Part shown: one piece after another, positions 1 to 55,417 of the stretch
How the letters are laid out: the number at the start of each line of letters is the position of its first letter
How positions within the stretch are numbered: position 1 is the first letter of the stretch
Source of the DNA: Bolinopsis microptera
Lineage: Eukaryota > Ctenophora > Tentaculata > Lobata > Bolinopsidae
Length of the DNA stretch: 64,000 bases
Assembly: GCF_026151205.1 (NCBI RefSeq)
Contig: NC_087082.1
Location: forward strand, 5,773,908 to 5,837,907
Direction: 5' to 3'
The notes under the pieces: model-generated
Told to the model about the DNA's origin: nothing
Seen by the model: the letters and a program-made list of their open reading frames with translations, nothing else
The model's database searches: none
Made by a program: the position numbers and the translations under genes

Positions 1-1
1 C

Positions 2-288
2 ATAATTAAACTTTCTGGATCCATGTTCTATGAACAGCCTAAGTTTACTAAATATAACATGGAAGAACTTGATAGAGTTGCTGATGTGAGATTTGTTATG
101 GATCATCCAGCTGTAGGATTTCCTTATCTTCTCCCTCCAAACACATTTTCTCTCGGTTTCTTTCATTTGAAAACGCATCAACTCAATCCACTTCCAGATG
201 ACTTAAACAATTTCATTGCAAATTGTCCCCACCATAATATTGTGTATCTGTCATTTGGCTCATTCTTTGCAAATATATACAAAAGATT
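2..288 (+). CDS. UDP-glucuronosyltransferase, internal exon (partial, starts before window)
   Basis: The frame is open from the window edge, so the methionine at 23 is internal. The translation has the typical UGT mid-region: ADVRFVMDHPAVGFPYLLPP, then the strand that opens the nucleotide-sugar domain, NIVYLSFGS. UGTs transfer sugar from UDP-glucuronate or UDP-glucose to small lipophilic acceptors in the ER lumen. A GT donor follows at 289-290, leaving two bases of a codon. The next UGT block begins near 872 and is in the right order, with about the expected spacing after splicing. The simplest donor/acceptor pair does not keep frame (2 nt left, 2 nt gained), so the copy may use another junction or may be a broken gene. 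Confidence 0.75.
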
Positions 289-871
289 GTAATGCGGAGG
301 TTGGCTGGCTCTTCTATAATAAATACGACACTCCAACTTACAGAATGCTTGCTAGAGATAAAACAAAATATTATCAGACTATACATGCAGCATGAGTAAC
401 TGGTGGATAAGCCTTCGGTAAAAACGGATCCGGAAAAGTCAATGCGGCACTCGGGTCCTTGGTATTGTCGTCGGTATATTGTCCATTATTTACGTTCTGC
501 TTTCATAGTTCAAACAATAGTGAGCTCTAAATATACAGCTTTAAACCGATTAAGTATGAATGAATGAAATACCTGACAATCCGCACTCCTATAATTCAAA
601 AGCATGAGTAACTCGTAGTGATGTACGATTTCTAGAAAGTTTAAATTAAATTTGGCGCTCACAGGTCCTCGTGATCATGTGATCGCCGCATAATGTTCTG
701 TAAATGCGCAGGGCACCTTCAAGCTTAAATTATTCACCATACTGAGGCAGTCAACCAACGCGCGGCTTTATTTTTATGATATGATATGTTTTGATTGTTA
801 TTAATAAATACCAAAATTTAAATTTGTTTTACTAAAAATTTGTTTTACTATAAAGTCTTTTAAACACACAG
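289..871 (+). other. Putative intron of the UGT gene
   Basis: This 583-base stretch lies between the two UGT blocks and has no coding homology that I can see. It begins GTAATG and ends ACACAG. It may hold a missed exon, which would repair the frame conflict, but I found no convincing one. Confidence 0.4.
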
Positions 872-1512
872 CCACTATGCTGGAGGTACTAGCAGCTACT
901 AATGCGTGTCTCATTTTGAAATTCACTGAAACAATTGAAGATCAGTTTGGATTTGCCAAGGATCAAGTTCTAGCCAAGTCATGGATTCCCCAGAAAGATT
1001 TACTTGGAAGCGGTAAGATTAGTTTCTTTGTTAGCCACTGTGGGAACAATGGTCGGTTGGAGAGCATCTTTTACAATGTGCCTCTGTTTTGTGTACCCTT
1101 GTTTGCTGATCAGGTTCACAATGCTGCAATTGTGAAGAGGAACAAGTTTGGAGTCATGTTATTGAAGGAGGACCTCACTCATGAAAGTTTCAAGATGGCT
1201 GTTGATACAATGTTGAAGGAAAAGGGAGTATACTCTAAAATTATGAGAGAAGCTACTGAAGCTGTTATTGATGATCCAGGATCAGGAGAAGCTGTCTTGA
1301 AATACCATGTGGACCGTCTTTTAAAGTTTGGGAATGCAGATTACTTGAGGAACTCAGAAATTAAGCAACAGTCAATTGTAGAGATGTACAATTTAGATAT
1401 TTTAATGTTCTTTCTGATCATCTTTCTGAGTATAATGGTTAGCATTTTGATATGTATATTTAAATTGGTGAAGTGTACTTGCAGAAAAGTTTTTAAATCT
1501 AAACAGGAATAG
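872..1512 (+). CDS. UDP-glucuronosyltransferase, C-terminal exon
   Basis: This exon carries the UGT signature region: SWIPQKDLLGS, then FVSHCGNNGRLES, then PLFADQVHNA. These correspond to the UDP-sugar-binding motif, with a Cys where most family members have Gly. A single hydrophobic helix follows (about LMFFLIIFLSIMVSILICIF). The lysine-rich cytosolic tail ends KSKQE and fits the KxKxx ER-retrieval pattern, so this is the type I ER-membrane end of a UGT. The likely acceptor is the AG at 870-871. An alternative AG at 854-855 also leaves an open frame. The stop is at 1510-1512. A possible AATAAA poly(A) signal lies at 1913-1918. Sugar donor and acceptor cannot be told from sequence. Confidence 0.8.
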
Positions 1513-2288
1513 GAGTATGTATAATGTATGGGTAGAAATAACCTGTAACCTGGTAACCTTGTTGCCTGCACAACAGCAATTTTAACTGCACACCCACATT
1601 TTTGTGAACAAACTGATATTAATTTTAAATTGTCTGCACTCTAAACCTTTCTCAAGTCATGGTATAATGTATAAAATATAGTGTAAATATACAATTGTTT
1701 AGATGCTCAAAGATTATTGATATTTCACTTCCAGACAGATAAGTATTATAATTTATGAATTCTTGTTCTTTTAATATGCTGTAATTCGACATTTTACATG
1801 TAACACGTTTTTCATTTATAAGTTTATACAATTGAATACATTCTCAAATGATAGCGATTACTGACCAATCATTTTGTCTGTTATACAGAAAAGATAGTGA
1901 TGTATTAGTTGTAATAAATAGTTTGTTATAGAATATAACTATATAACTATATAATTCAAAGAATTATTTCTGTATGTATAATGTATGTATAATGTATAAT
2001 GTACGACCGCCCACGTGAAAATTGGGTAAACAAATATAAGTTGCGTAGTAACCATGGTAACGAGGGTTATTACACGCACGTGCACGTGCAATGATTGGTG
2101 AGCGACATTTTGATCGGTTTTGTGGTAATTACGTTGTGTTTAGTGCGAGCTGTATCTTCGGTTGTGTAGGATATTTTTTGACGCGATTTAAACTTACTAA
2201 CAAAAAATAGTTATTAGTATTAGCTTCCTCCCTGTGACCACGGGTTTTCTAGTATAACTATATAATAATATCCTATTTTGTTTTTAGA
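1513..2288 (+). promoter_or_regulatory. Intergenic region and probable CCAR1 promoter
   Basis: This is AT-rich sequence between the UGT stop and the CCAR1 start. Two adjacent CACGTG E-boxes (2077-2082 and 2083-2088) are followed within 6 bases by ATTGG, an inverted CCAAT box (2094-2098), which is a plausible proximal promoter. The segment ends in a T-rich tract and AG (2286-2287) one base before the CCAR1 ATG. The transcription start cannot be placed. Confidence 0.4.
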
Positions 2289-46158
<43,870 letters not shown>

Positions 46159-47128
46159 CACGATACTCCGAGTGTAGGGTGAACTTTGTTATATTCACTA
46201 GATGTGTATAAGTTGATTACTTTTAAAATAGTTTATATTGCGAGCTGCGAGGGCGGTTGTTTGATATCTAGTTCTGTTGTTTGGCTAGGTGTTGCTGGAA
46301 TCAGATAGGCTATTTATTTGATGTGTAGTAATGGAAACGTGTCTTGTTATGTAGGTTTGTGTCTGTGTGGAATTGGAGGAAATGAAGTAGAAACCGAGAG
46401 GAATTGGTTTCGTTGTAAAATAGGAATACTGTATTTTGCGAAGCGGGTTCTCTTAAGAGCAAAGAAAGTTAATTAATGGCTAGTTTTTAATGATAACTTT
46501 ATATTCGATTCTAGATTTCAAATGTTATTATGTTATAGGATTGAAAGATATATAGGACCCGGTACATAAAATATGGCAGTTAATTTTTAGTTCTAATAAA
46601 ATAATAATAAAGCAATTAAATATAATAAGTTTATTTATTTTATAACTACAGCACTAGCTGAATACTTCATGGTGTCGTATTGCGGTTGGTAACAGCAGTA
46701 GTAACACCTGACCATCACAGGTGCTATCAAATACCGCTCCCACTAAATCGCTCGCCCAAATCTTAAAATAAACTTCCGAAAAGGCTCAGAGGGTGTGAAA
46801 CTCACTGCTGTCACGTGACTTGCATTGGTTGCTAATACTGCTTCGGAAAACCTTGTAATTATCATAACCCCGAATCTAACCATAATCCTGAGCCCTAAAC
46901 AATCGAATTCGCTTTTAGCTACTAGCCTGTCACGTGACTAAAAGTAAAACGAAAATACATCGAATGTTGATACTTTCAATTTCATAGGCTCACGGCCTAT
47001 TCTATAAAAATTAAAAATCCCTGGCGAGTGATTTTGTGGGACCGAATAAAGTATGACCTCATTAATCCGGAAAAATACCTCTGAAACGGTTGCTTCAAGT
47101 TAGCGGTGTCTGATTCAGTATATTCAAT
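46159..47128 (+). other. Intergenic, 3' of CCAR1
   Basis: No gene. Poly(A)-signal candidates (AATAAA) lie near 46595-46610. The segment at 46760-46960 has weak likeness to 50730-50960 (TCACGTGA, ATACATCGA). Confidence 0.45.
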
Positions 47129-47136
47129 ATTGTTAG

Positions 47137-48160
47137 TAGTGAAGTCAATCCCGATCAAAATAATTAATCCCGGGATTCGGGAATCCCGAGCAACAAAAAA
47201 TCGGGAAATAAAATCGGGATTCCCAAAAACCGGGAATTTGCCGGGATTTCCCGAAAATCGGGATTCCCGAAAGCAAATGGCACTCATCTTTAATTCCTAT
47301 TTGGTGTAATAAACTCCATGCCATGACCCAACTTTTAATTTTATGGTTGTACTTGTAGACTGTTTAAGTTCAATAGTACAATTAAAGCTGCCTCATCATG
47401 TCACAAGAAGATACCACAAGTGTCATCATTGGCCTTCTTTTCTTAAGGGGTCGTTCACGAATTACGTAATCATTTTTGGAACATTTTACCCCCCCCCCCC
47501 CCCCTCCGTAATCAGTTTTACACATAACTATTGTGTCAAAATTACATTAGCGTAATCATTCGAAACCCCCTCCCCCCCCCCCCCCCCATCTCAGCTGATT
47601 ACGTAATATGTGAAGACCCCTAAATAGTACCTTAAGACTACTGTTGCAGAAACAACTTGGGCCCATTCTATTAGTATTACGGGCTTTTGTCTTCGTCCTG
47701 CCAGCTGTTGAAAAGGTCAGTCCAGACTCAATCGATCAGGACGGCCTGATCGTTTTTATAGCAGCGTCCATAAATGCCAGGATCTTCCCCTTAACCCCGG
47801 CCCTGGTTGGGGGAAACAACTCATCTCCACTTGTTGGTATTTTTTGGCTGGCTTAAGCATTCATGATTGCTGGACGAATCTTTTGTTTCGTCTAAAAACT
47901 CATAAATCGTTTTATTTTTGTTTTTCTTAACCTTGACGTCGACGACACAGGCTAACAGTCTCCACGACGTTCAAAAACCTGATTAACGCTACCGTGTAAC
48001 TATATTGCAGTAAATTCATTCGAATATTGACATTCTAAGATTTGCAACTTTAATACAAATATTGAAAATTCCCGAAAGTCGAGGATTGAGAAAATTTCCC
48101 GGTCGGGAATTCCCGACCGAAAATCGTCGGGGAATCCCGATGTCGGGATTGACTTCACTA
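47137..48160. mobile_element. hAT-like nonautonomous element, 1024 bp, with nested insertion
   Basis: Terminal inverted repeats TAGTGAAGTCAATCCCGA ... TCGGGATTGACTTCACTA, flanked by the 8-bp duplication ATTGTTAG (47129-47136 and 48161-48168). The 8-bp duplication and the TAGTG terminus fit hAT. Subterminal regions are dense in CGGGATTCCCGA-type motifs. No transposase frame found. Confidence 0.87.
47447..47620. mobile_element. Harbinger-like MITE nested in the hAT element
   Basis: GGGGTCGTTCACGAATTACG ... GATTACGTAATATGTGAAGACCCC, with TAA on both sides as in PIF/Harbinger TWA duplications. It has two C-rich tracts inside. Other ends of this family occur at 18676, 45604, 49019 and 50184. Confidence 0.72.
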
Positions 48161-48409
48161 ATTGTTAGTGCTACTATTATAAGCTGTTGCGTGTTTCCTG
48201 TTTTTATCACAGCTGCGTCACCATCTATTTCTGCGATAAAAGGAGTTTTACTTTTAGTTTTCCTTACTAAAACTGCAGTATAACGCTTCAAGTCAATCCA
48301 TTAAAAATATTTATATTTATATCCCCGCAAAAAGTACTCTCCCCATATTACGAATATGAGTTTATTAAAGTAATTTCTTAGAATATAGGAAGAATTCCAC
48401 ATTCATATA

Positions 48410-48921
48410 CCTTACAAGACTTTTTTGTGGCGGACCAATTTGCGACGACCGAAATTTTGGCGGTCCGAAAATATGGCGAAATTGAACAAAAACCGTCAAA
48501 TTTCGGACGTCACACTCACAGAAAATAAGGGTATTTTTCATCATTTTTTGTGACAGTAAGCAGTAAGGAAATTTCTGAAATTCGGCAAAATCATGTTCAA
48601 ACTTAGTCTGTATTAAGACTGTAAGACTTTCATGTTAGCACATACGTGTATTTTAATGCAAATTTAAACTGTATTGCTTGACATTCAATTCGTCATTGGT
48701 GTGGTGATAATTTGTCCCAAGATGCCAGAATTTATTTATTTATTTTACTTGATATTACTTTTAAGAAACAAAATAAAGCAGTGAAGGCACAGTCATTGAA
48801 ATAAGCTAAAAGATAATGCGACGGATTCTATTACGACGACCGAAATTTTGGCGGTCCGAAAATATGGCGAAATTTTCGGAAAACCGCCACATTTCGTACG
48901 TTATAAATATGTCTTGTAAGG
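48410..48921. mobile_element. TA-flanked MITE, 512 bp
   Basis: CCTTACAAGAC ... GTCTTGTAAGG with TA at 48408-48409 and 48922-48923. A 45-bp direct repeat inside (CGACGACCGAAATTTTGGCG...) occurs at 48437 and 48833. Confidence 0.75.
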
Positions 48922-49018
48922 TAACTTCAAAGTAACGATCTACCAACAACCAAGACGCGCGCCGAGTTGGAAAAAATATTCTGCGACCTGGAGATCTTCA
49001 TCGCGCATTGTAATGCTA

Positions 49019-50345
49019 AGGGGTCGTTCACATATTCAATATTTGTATCACGTCGAGACCCCCACTGCCCACGGTCGTTTTACTACGATACAGGCAACAG
49101 GGGGGGGGGGCGCGCGGCGGGTCATACAACGTATGACAATTCAATATTACGTAAACAATTTTTACCGCAATCAAGTAGGTAGTGCGCCATCGACAGTGAG
49201 CCGCGCGTGCCGACTGTAGGATGGTTTTTTAGCGCTAATTTCGGCCAGCACAATTTTCTTCAAACAAATAGATATTCAGTATACTTCCCGACCTCCGATT
49301 GCAACAAAAATTGGTTAGCTTACTCATTAATTTACAAGGAAAGTGTCCGAAAAATTTAAAGCATATCCAACCATCAGATATTATGTTACAGCTAAAAGCA
49401 GCGCATTTTGCCCCATTTTCATCACTATATCAACTCCGATATCCACCAAATTTTTCGGACAGTTGTGAAAGCCCTATTGGAAGGTCGTCGCCAATTTTCA
49501 GAATGATCTCATTCAAGGAACTGAAGATATATCCAAATAATACGACAAAAATCAACGAATTTGGTCAAATTTGGTCAAATTACGCGACTTTTACAGCTAC
49601 TTTTGCTCCAAAAGCCGCGCACCATGAAATATGGCACCTAGGCGAAACTTACTAATCTTTCCAATACAAGAAGGTATGACAAATTTGGTATTGTGAAAAT
49701 TCTCACAGTCTCTAGAAAACAGTGGTACAAAAATTTTTAAAATCCGAGCAAGTTTATTTTTATCGTGCACCCCCTAAATCAAGACCCAAGCACCCAATTC
49801 CTGACAGCAATATTACGTAATCATGGCCTGACACCCCCCCCCCCCCTTTGACTTTTATCCCGTGAAAACTCTTTTCTCTGCATTACATGTACTGTCATGC
49901 TACATGTACTGTCATGCTACCCTGATCATGCTATCATGATGAGCCGAAATCATTGTTATGATATCCAGCCAAGCACCTTTTAAACTGTTAATTATTATAG
50001 CCGGATTTTTGATCAATTTCTAAATTTGATCACTATTAGAGTGGAATTTGAGTTAAAATATTGTCAAATTGTCATAATTCCATTAAGAGGGTTTTAAAAA
50101 ATTACAAAATTTTGATTACGTAATAAACGACCAAAACCCCTCATTACGTAATCAACCGTAAGCATTTGTGATTTGGAAGCCCCCCCCTCCACTCGGCTAA
50201 TTACGTAATAGGTGAACAACCCCTCACTTCGTCACGATTTGTCATACGTTGTATGACCCGCCGCGCACGAGTGCGCGGCTCCCCTGTATCGTAGATCAGA
50301 AACTTTATTAGTATATAGTGAAACGACCGTGGGGGTCACGTTGTA
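49019..50345. mobile_element. Composite of two interleaved inverted-repeat pairs
   Basis: Pair H: GGGGTCGTTCACATATT (49020) and AATAGGTGAACAACCCC (50203-50219), the Harbinger-like ends. Pair B: GACCCCCACTGCCC... ACTACGATACAGG ... GGGTCATACAACGTATGACA (49055-49140) and its complement at 50235-50345. An 18-base direct repeat ACGCGCGCCGAGTTGGA lies just outside at 48955 and 50370. A 118-codon open stretch at 49299-49655 lacks an ATG and recognisable homology, and I do not call it a gene. Confidence 0.55.
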
Positions 50346-51749
50346 TTGTAGGTTTACAACCTACCTGGACGCGCGCCGAGTTGGACTCGTCGACGGTCCT
50401 GTTCCAATATATGGAACAGATATTTTACGAGTATCAACCGTTAAGGGTCACGATGTGATATTAATTGACGATGTCAATTCATCGCAGCTCGGCGCGGCAC
50501 AGTAGCGCATCTCACAGTAACGCATGTCGCCGATCTCGCGATCTAGTCGTTGCGAGAAGCATAATTGAGTGCGCGGCACAGTAACGCATCGCGCTACATG
50601 ACGTGATAAACTAAAAAGCCGGTCACGTGTTAATTTCTTTACCAAACTACCCGCTGCGAAGTGGCCACGTATTTATTTGCGGCAAGCCCACGGCATGGGC
50701 AAAAATGGATGATGATAATTAATCATTCTACACTCGACTGTCACGTTACGTAACTTTTTCAACCCGTTCTCTAGCTAGTTCTGAACGACTTTTCGAAACC
50801 CTAACCCTCTAATTTGATCCCAACCCTAACCCTAACCCAATCCTTAACAAAAAATATGCTGAAACCCTAACCCTAACGAAAAATTAGACTAACTTCCTTA
50901 TACGGTCATATCACGTGATCGAGACAGTTTTTCGGAATCAGCGTCCGAAAATACATCGATTGAAGTTGGTTACAACCGTCGGGGGCCCTTTTAGAACAAT
51001 TTTGAAGATCGACTGTAGAGTGATTTAGCACGCTCGGGCAAAAATATTTATTTTGGTTTTATACTGTCCGAGAAAGAACACAGATCAACATAGCCAATTA
51101 AATTCTTTCGGGCGAAAGAAGCTTTAAATTGTATTCCGTATTTCCAATTAAACAATATATTAAAAATGACAAACCCCCGTGTTGATGGTTTTAAAAGGAA
51201 AATAATCAAAATAAAACAAAGACAAAAGAACATTCTTTGACATAATATGTGATATGGTCACATCCTAACTGCCCGTCTTATACATTTAAGCCACTAATTA
51301 AAATTTGCAGTGAGCATGAAAAAGAAAGATTTGTAATTGATAAAAGAGTACTTCACTGATCAGTCAAAGAATTCTTTGTCCCTCTAATCTTCACAACTTA
51401 TGGAGGTATGGGACCTCTTTGCACTGTATTTGTAGATCATGTCTCTGAGAGGATAGCTGATAAAAAAGAAGCCAAGAGTCAGATCAAAAATCATATCAGA
51501 ACAATATTAAAATTTGATCTGTCAAGAAACACATTGCACTGAGGGGATAGAAGGTCAACAGCCCAGCAGCTTGGACTGCAAGGCCTATTCTTTAACCTCA
51601 TCCTAGATTTGGTTATGTAATATTGTAGATAATTTATTGTAGTTGTTATATTGTGTACAATTTTACTGACAAAATGATCCCAGGGGGGACTACAAACCCA
51701 CCGCTTCGGTGGCTAGTTGATGCACCTTTCACAAGCAAGAACCACTTTG
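50346..51749 (+). other. Intergenic spacer with telomere-like motifs
   Basis: Degenerate CCCTAA repeats (about 9) at 50796-50877. GCGCGGCACAGTA-CGCATC occurs twice at 50488-50592. No gene seen. Confidence 0.55.
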
Positions 51750-51757
51750 GTCTACTT

Positions 51758-52012
51758 CAGTGGCGTAACGAAGGGCCCCGCTGACCCCACTGTGCAGGGG
51801 GGCGCTGTCTTAGGGGGGCGCCAAATCGTCGTTTGAATGTGGGACAATTTCGAAAACTTAACTAAAGTACTTGCAAAACTGCGCGTTTTGCTCTATATAC
51901 ACACTTTTTTAGAGATTTTACCGGCGTATCCTCTAAAATCACCTAATTTGTTCAATTTTAGGGAGAGGCACCAAAAGGGGAGGGGGCTCCAACAGGCAAC
52001 GTTACGCCACTG
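51758..52012. mobile_element. hAT MITE, 255 bp
   Basis: CAGTGGCGTAAC ... GTTACGCCACTG with the perfect 8-bp duplication GTCTACTT at 51750-51757 and 52013-52020. The CAGTGGCGTA terminus is common to many animal hAT families. The interior is GC-rich near both ends (GGGGGGCGC). Confidence 0.92.
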
Positions 52013-52020
52013 GTCTACTT

Positions 52021-52740
52021 GCTCTGAATTTTCTCAGCTACGTGGTTCGGGGTCTCACCTTTTTCCTATTTATGACCCGCGGCAAGGATAATATAATGAT
52101 AACATAACGACCCAGGTGGCTGCAAGCTGCACGGCTTTCTTGATCTCAATGAAACAAGAAATTTCAATGAAACAAGAAATTTAATTTTAGCACATTTAAC
52201 AGAATAAAAAGATGTAAAACAATTCTTAAAATATAATGCCCATTTGGTGTATGACTTTTTGTCCTTGATTGCTAGTTTGGTTTTGGAAGGACAGGTAACT
52301 AACGGGGCAAGGAATGCGTGTGTCTGAAAGCTTTTGCACACACCGAAACGCTAGTTCAGTGAGGTTTTAGAGACAAAGCTCATATGAGGACTAGAAGAAA
52401 ATTGTTAGCAGACATTAAGGGTTCTGTTTATAGTTGTTACTATAGGTTGCAGTCTTGTTGTGACAAAAAGTCTACACTAGAATATGCTTTAGTTTATATT
52501 GCGTAGTTCAAGGATATAAAATGCAGCTTCAAGGTGGATATTGGAGAGCTGGCAAAAGATTATGGCCTTTGTATCAATGGTTATAATAAGCCTGGTCTCA
52601 GTCTTAATGTACAATTGTAGCTGCTGAGCAGCTATTGAATAAACTGGATATTTGCTACAGGAAACATCTAAGGCAAATCATCAGAATGACTGAACCTAAT
52701 ATAATCATAAATGACACACTTTACAGTTAAACAAAAATTT
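52021..52740 (+). other. Intergenic spacer
   Basis: No gene recognised. A small duplication AATGAAACAAGAAATTT at 52147-52182. Confidence 0.45.
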
Positions 52741-52763
52741 CAATTTTGTGCCATTTATTACAG

Positions 52764-53038
52764 AGTAAACAAGTTTACAATAAGGCTCTCAAGACCCATC
52801 TATTTCATCAAGCCTATCCTGTATGTGCGAACAGTATTTTTGGTGATTCAGTAGTCATGGACGCAGGACTTTAAGATCAATCTACAATTTATAAATTTGA
52901 ATTTTTGATTAGAAAAGGGACTACTAAGGTAAATTTATCTGCACCGCTTTGTTGGCCAGTATCAACTCCATTTTTTGGACTTCGGTCGCTTATACGGCCT
53001 AAGCGGTATACAAATAAAGCGTTATTATTATTATTTTT
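52764..53038 (+). mobile_element. L2/CR1-type LINE 3' end
   Basis: A short coding end, SKQVYNKALKTHLFHQAYPV to a TAA at 52872-52874, fits the (L)KTHLF--A- ending of L2/CR1 reverse transcriptases. It is followed by a 3'UTR (ACTTCGGTCGCTTATACGGC) and a (TTA)n tail at 53022-53036, as for this class. Truncated at the 5' side. Confidence 0.7.
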
Positions 53039-53178
53039 AATTTGATATTTAAAGGAATCCTAATTCAATGTGTAGTATGGTTGTCACTCTTTAAACAATA
53101 ACAAATTATTATAATATAATGGTATTATATTGACAATAGATACTTGTGTTTTCTATTCTATATTCTATCTAGTTAGCA

Positions 53179-54930
53179 ATGACTGTTGAGAGTAGCAGAA
53201 AATCATTTGTGATTCTGGCTGGTGTGTTTGGTGCTGCTGTATCAATTCTGTATCTCATCTATTCCAATTTGCCTGATCTCCCCCCTGAGCATAGAGCTAG
53301 CATAGTACTTCCACGTGACATTGAAGATGCTAAAGTAAGTAACACAGTGCATGTATCTTTACGTTTTGGTAGTGAGAAATTATATGATTATTCATACTGC
53401 CCAACTCATCAACTGTTTGTATTCCGATTGCAAGTCCGATTTTCAGTCTCTTACAAATCATATCTTATACAATCAGTAATCAAAATAATTTTCAGAAATT
53501 GGGGCAAGTGATTTCTATATACAAAGAAACACACTACTATTCTGTCATGGGCCTCTTCTTTGCTGCTTACATATTCTTACAAACCTTTGCAATACCTGGT
53601 TCTATATTTTTGTCTATACTTTCAGGTAATCCTTATGAAAAATAAGTAAGATCATTTGCTTGAATCTTGAGAAAATCAAAAATATTTGATTTACTTGTGT
53701 ATGTTAAGCCTATTTCTTATTGTTAATTACCAAAAACATAGTAGTAAACTTCTCTCTCAGGATTTTTGTTCTCGTTTCCAGTAAATCTATTTCTGATCTG
53801 TTCATGCAGTGCTCTTGGTGCAACTAATTGCTTCCTCCTGTTCTCATTGGTTGGCAGAAAGATTGTTATGAAGTATTTTCCAGAAAGAATTCAGACATGG
53901 AATGCTCAGGTTTGAGAACAATTTTAACTTAAACTTTCTTTAGCTATTGGATTGTCATAGCCAATTTTAGATATGTTATATTTTCTAATTACACTTGAGT
54001 GAATCATGTACTTACATTTAAATTTCTTATACACTATACAAGGCCATGTTGTTTTTAAAAAGAAATGTGTTCGATAATATTGTGTATCTATTCTCCTCTC
54101 CTAAGTTATTTAAATCCAGGTTGACAAACACAGAGACAGTCTTTTAAACTACATCATATTTTTGAGGATCACACCGTTTCTGCCCAACTGGTTTATCAAC
54201 ATGACATCACCTGTTATTGGTGTTCCTGTTTTTCCCTTCGTTTTTGGGACATTCATAGGTGAGTTTAATATAATATGTTCATAGTTTTACTACTCCAGTC
54301 AAACCTTGATTAACTGCACATTTACCATTTAATGACTGAATAGATATCAAAAGAAATACTAAGCTCATTTAGTGCCTCCTGATGTAAGTCATAAATATGC
54401 AGATGAATGTTATGGGCCTAGCCGGTAATGAGTCTTTAGCAGACTGCATATTTTTATAAGTGAATACATATTATGTACACTAAATTGTAGTGTACTGTAA
54501 ACATAGTACTATACGTTATCAGTATAACTCACGATGTTGACTGGAGCCCATTAACATTTATAGTACTGGTTTTAGTTGTAATCTAATGTGAATCTTACCT
54601 GCTATTTTACTGTATTTAACTACTGTGCACCTCCATGAAAGAAATTTAAACTAAACTGCTTTGTTAAGGAGTCTCAGTTCGCCTGTAGAAGTAATTGAAT
54701 ATTTTATCTATATAAATAAATTTGAAGCTTGTTTAAAGTGTAAACTGTTATTTCCCGCAGGTGTGGCCCCGCCCTCGCTACTGGCAATACAGGCTGGGAA
54801 AACATTACACACATTGACTAGTGCCAGCGATGCGGTTTCTCCACTTCAACTCATCTTATTGATCGGACTGGGCTTCGTGAGCATGATACCTGTTGCTTTC
54901 AAACATTACTTTAGACAAAAGTTGGAATGA
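53179..54930 (+). CDS. TMEM41B: TMEM41B orthologue (VTT domain), five exons, 247 aa
   Basis: Exons 53179-53334, 53496-53625, 53761-53909, 54120-54258, 54761-54930; phases agree and the sum is 744 nt including the stop. An N-terminal membrane helix (FVILAGVFGAAVSILYLIYS) is followed by LPRDIEDAKKLGQVISIYK. The VTT/DedA core comes next: FAAYIFLQTFAIPGSIFLSI, GFLFSFPVNLFLICSCSALG, NYIIFLRITPFLPNWFINMT and GVAPPSLLAIQAGKTLHTLT. The F-RITPFLPNWFIN segment is diagnostic of TMEM41B/VMP1 proteins. They are ER phospholipid scramblases needed for autophagosome formation and lipid mobilisation. Human TMEM41B is 291 aa; the difference is a shorter N terminus. AG at 53171-53172 lies 6 bases before the ATG. 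Confidence 0.95.
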
Positions 54931-55417
54931 CAGAATTTGAAATAGTCTTTAATTTAGTTTGGGGCATTATTATTTCAATGATGAATTTACCGATGTGACA
55001 TGCATGTTGCTTAAATACTTTGTTAGCACTTTATTTACTTAATTAAGAGAGCATTCCCGACTTCAATCTTATTCCTATACTTTAAACTAGAAGCTTTAAA
55101 ACGTAACGTGCAATTTCAAATTCAGACTAATTTATTTATTTATATTCTGTTGCATCAGTTGTTAAGAATTTGTATTCTTGAGTTATAATGCCACCGTACC
55201 CGGTTCTACCTTTCTAACCTATTTAAAGAAAACAATGCTAACTGCCCAACTTTAGGTTAAACCTAATAATCTGGTACATTGTAGTCAAAAAGGCTTTTTG
55301 TCCCATATTGAATTTGTTCAATTGAATTTGATAAAAGCCAACCCACACTTTTATCATTGATAATATGAAGTTTACTCGAAACCTCACTAAACTTGTCCTT
55401 GTTAATATACAGGGCCA
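54931..55417 (+). other. TMEM41B 3' flank
   Basis: AT-rich, no gene. The minus-strand open frame here is only the edge of a poly(G) element. Confidence 0.5.

Noticed and set aside
49299-49655. 118-residue open stretch
   Set aside because: It has no ATG start and no recognised motif, and lies inside a mobile composite. Kept as a note only.
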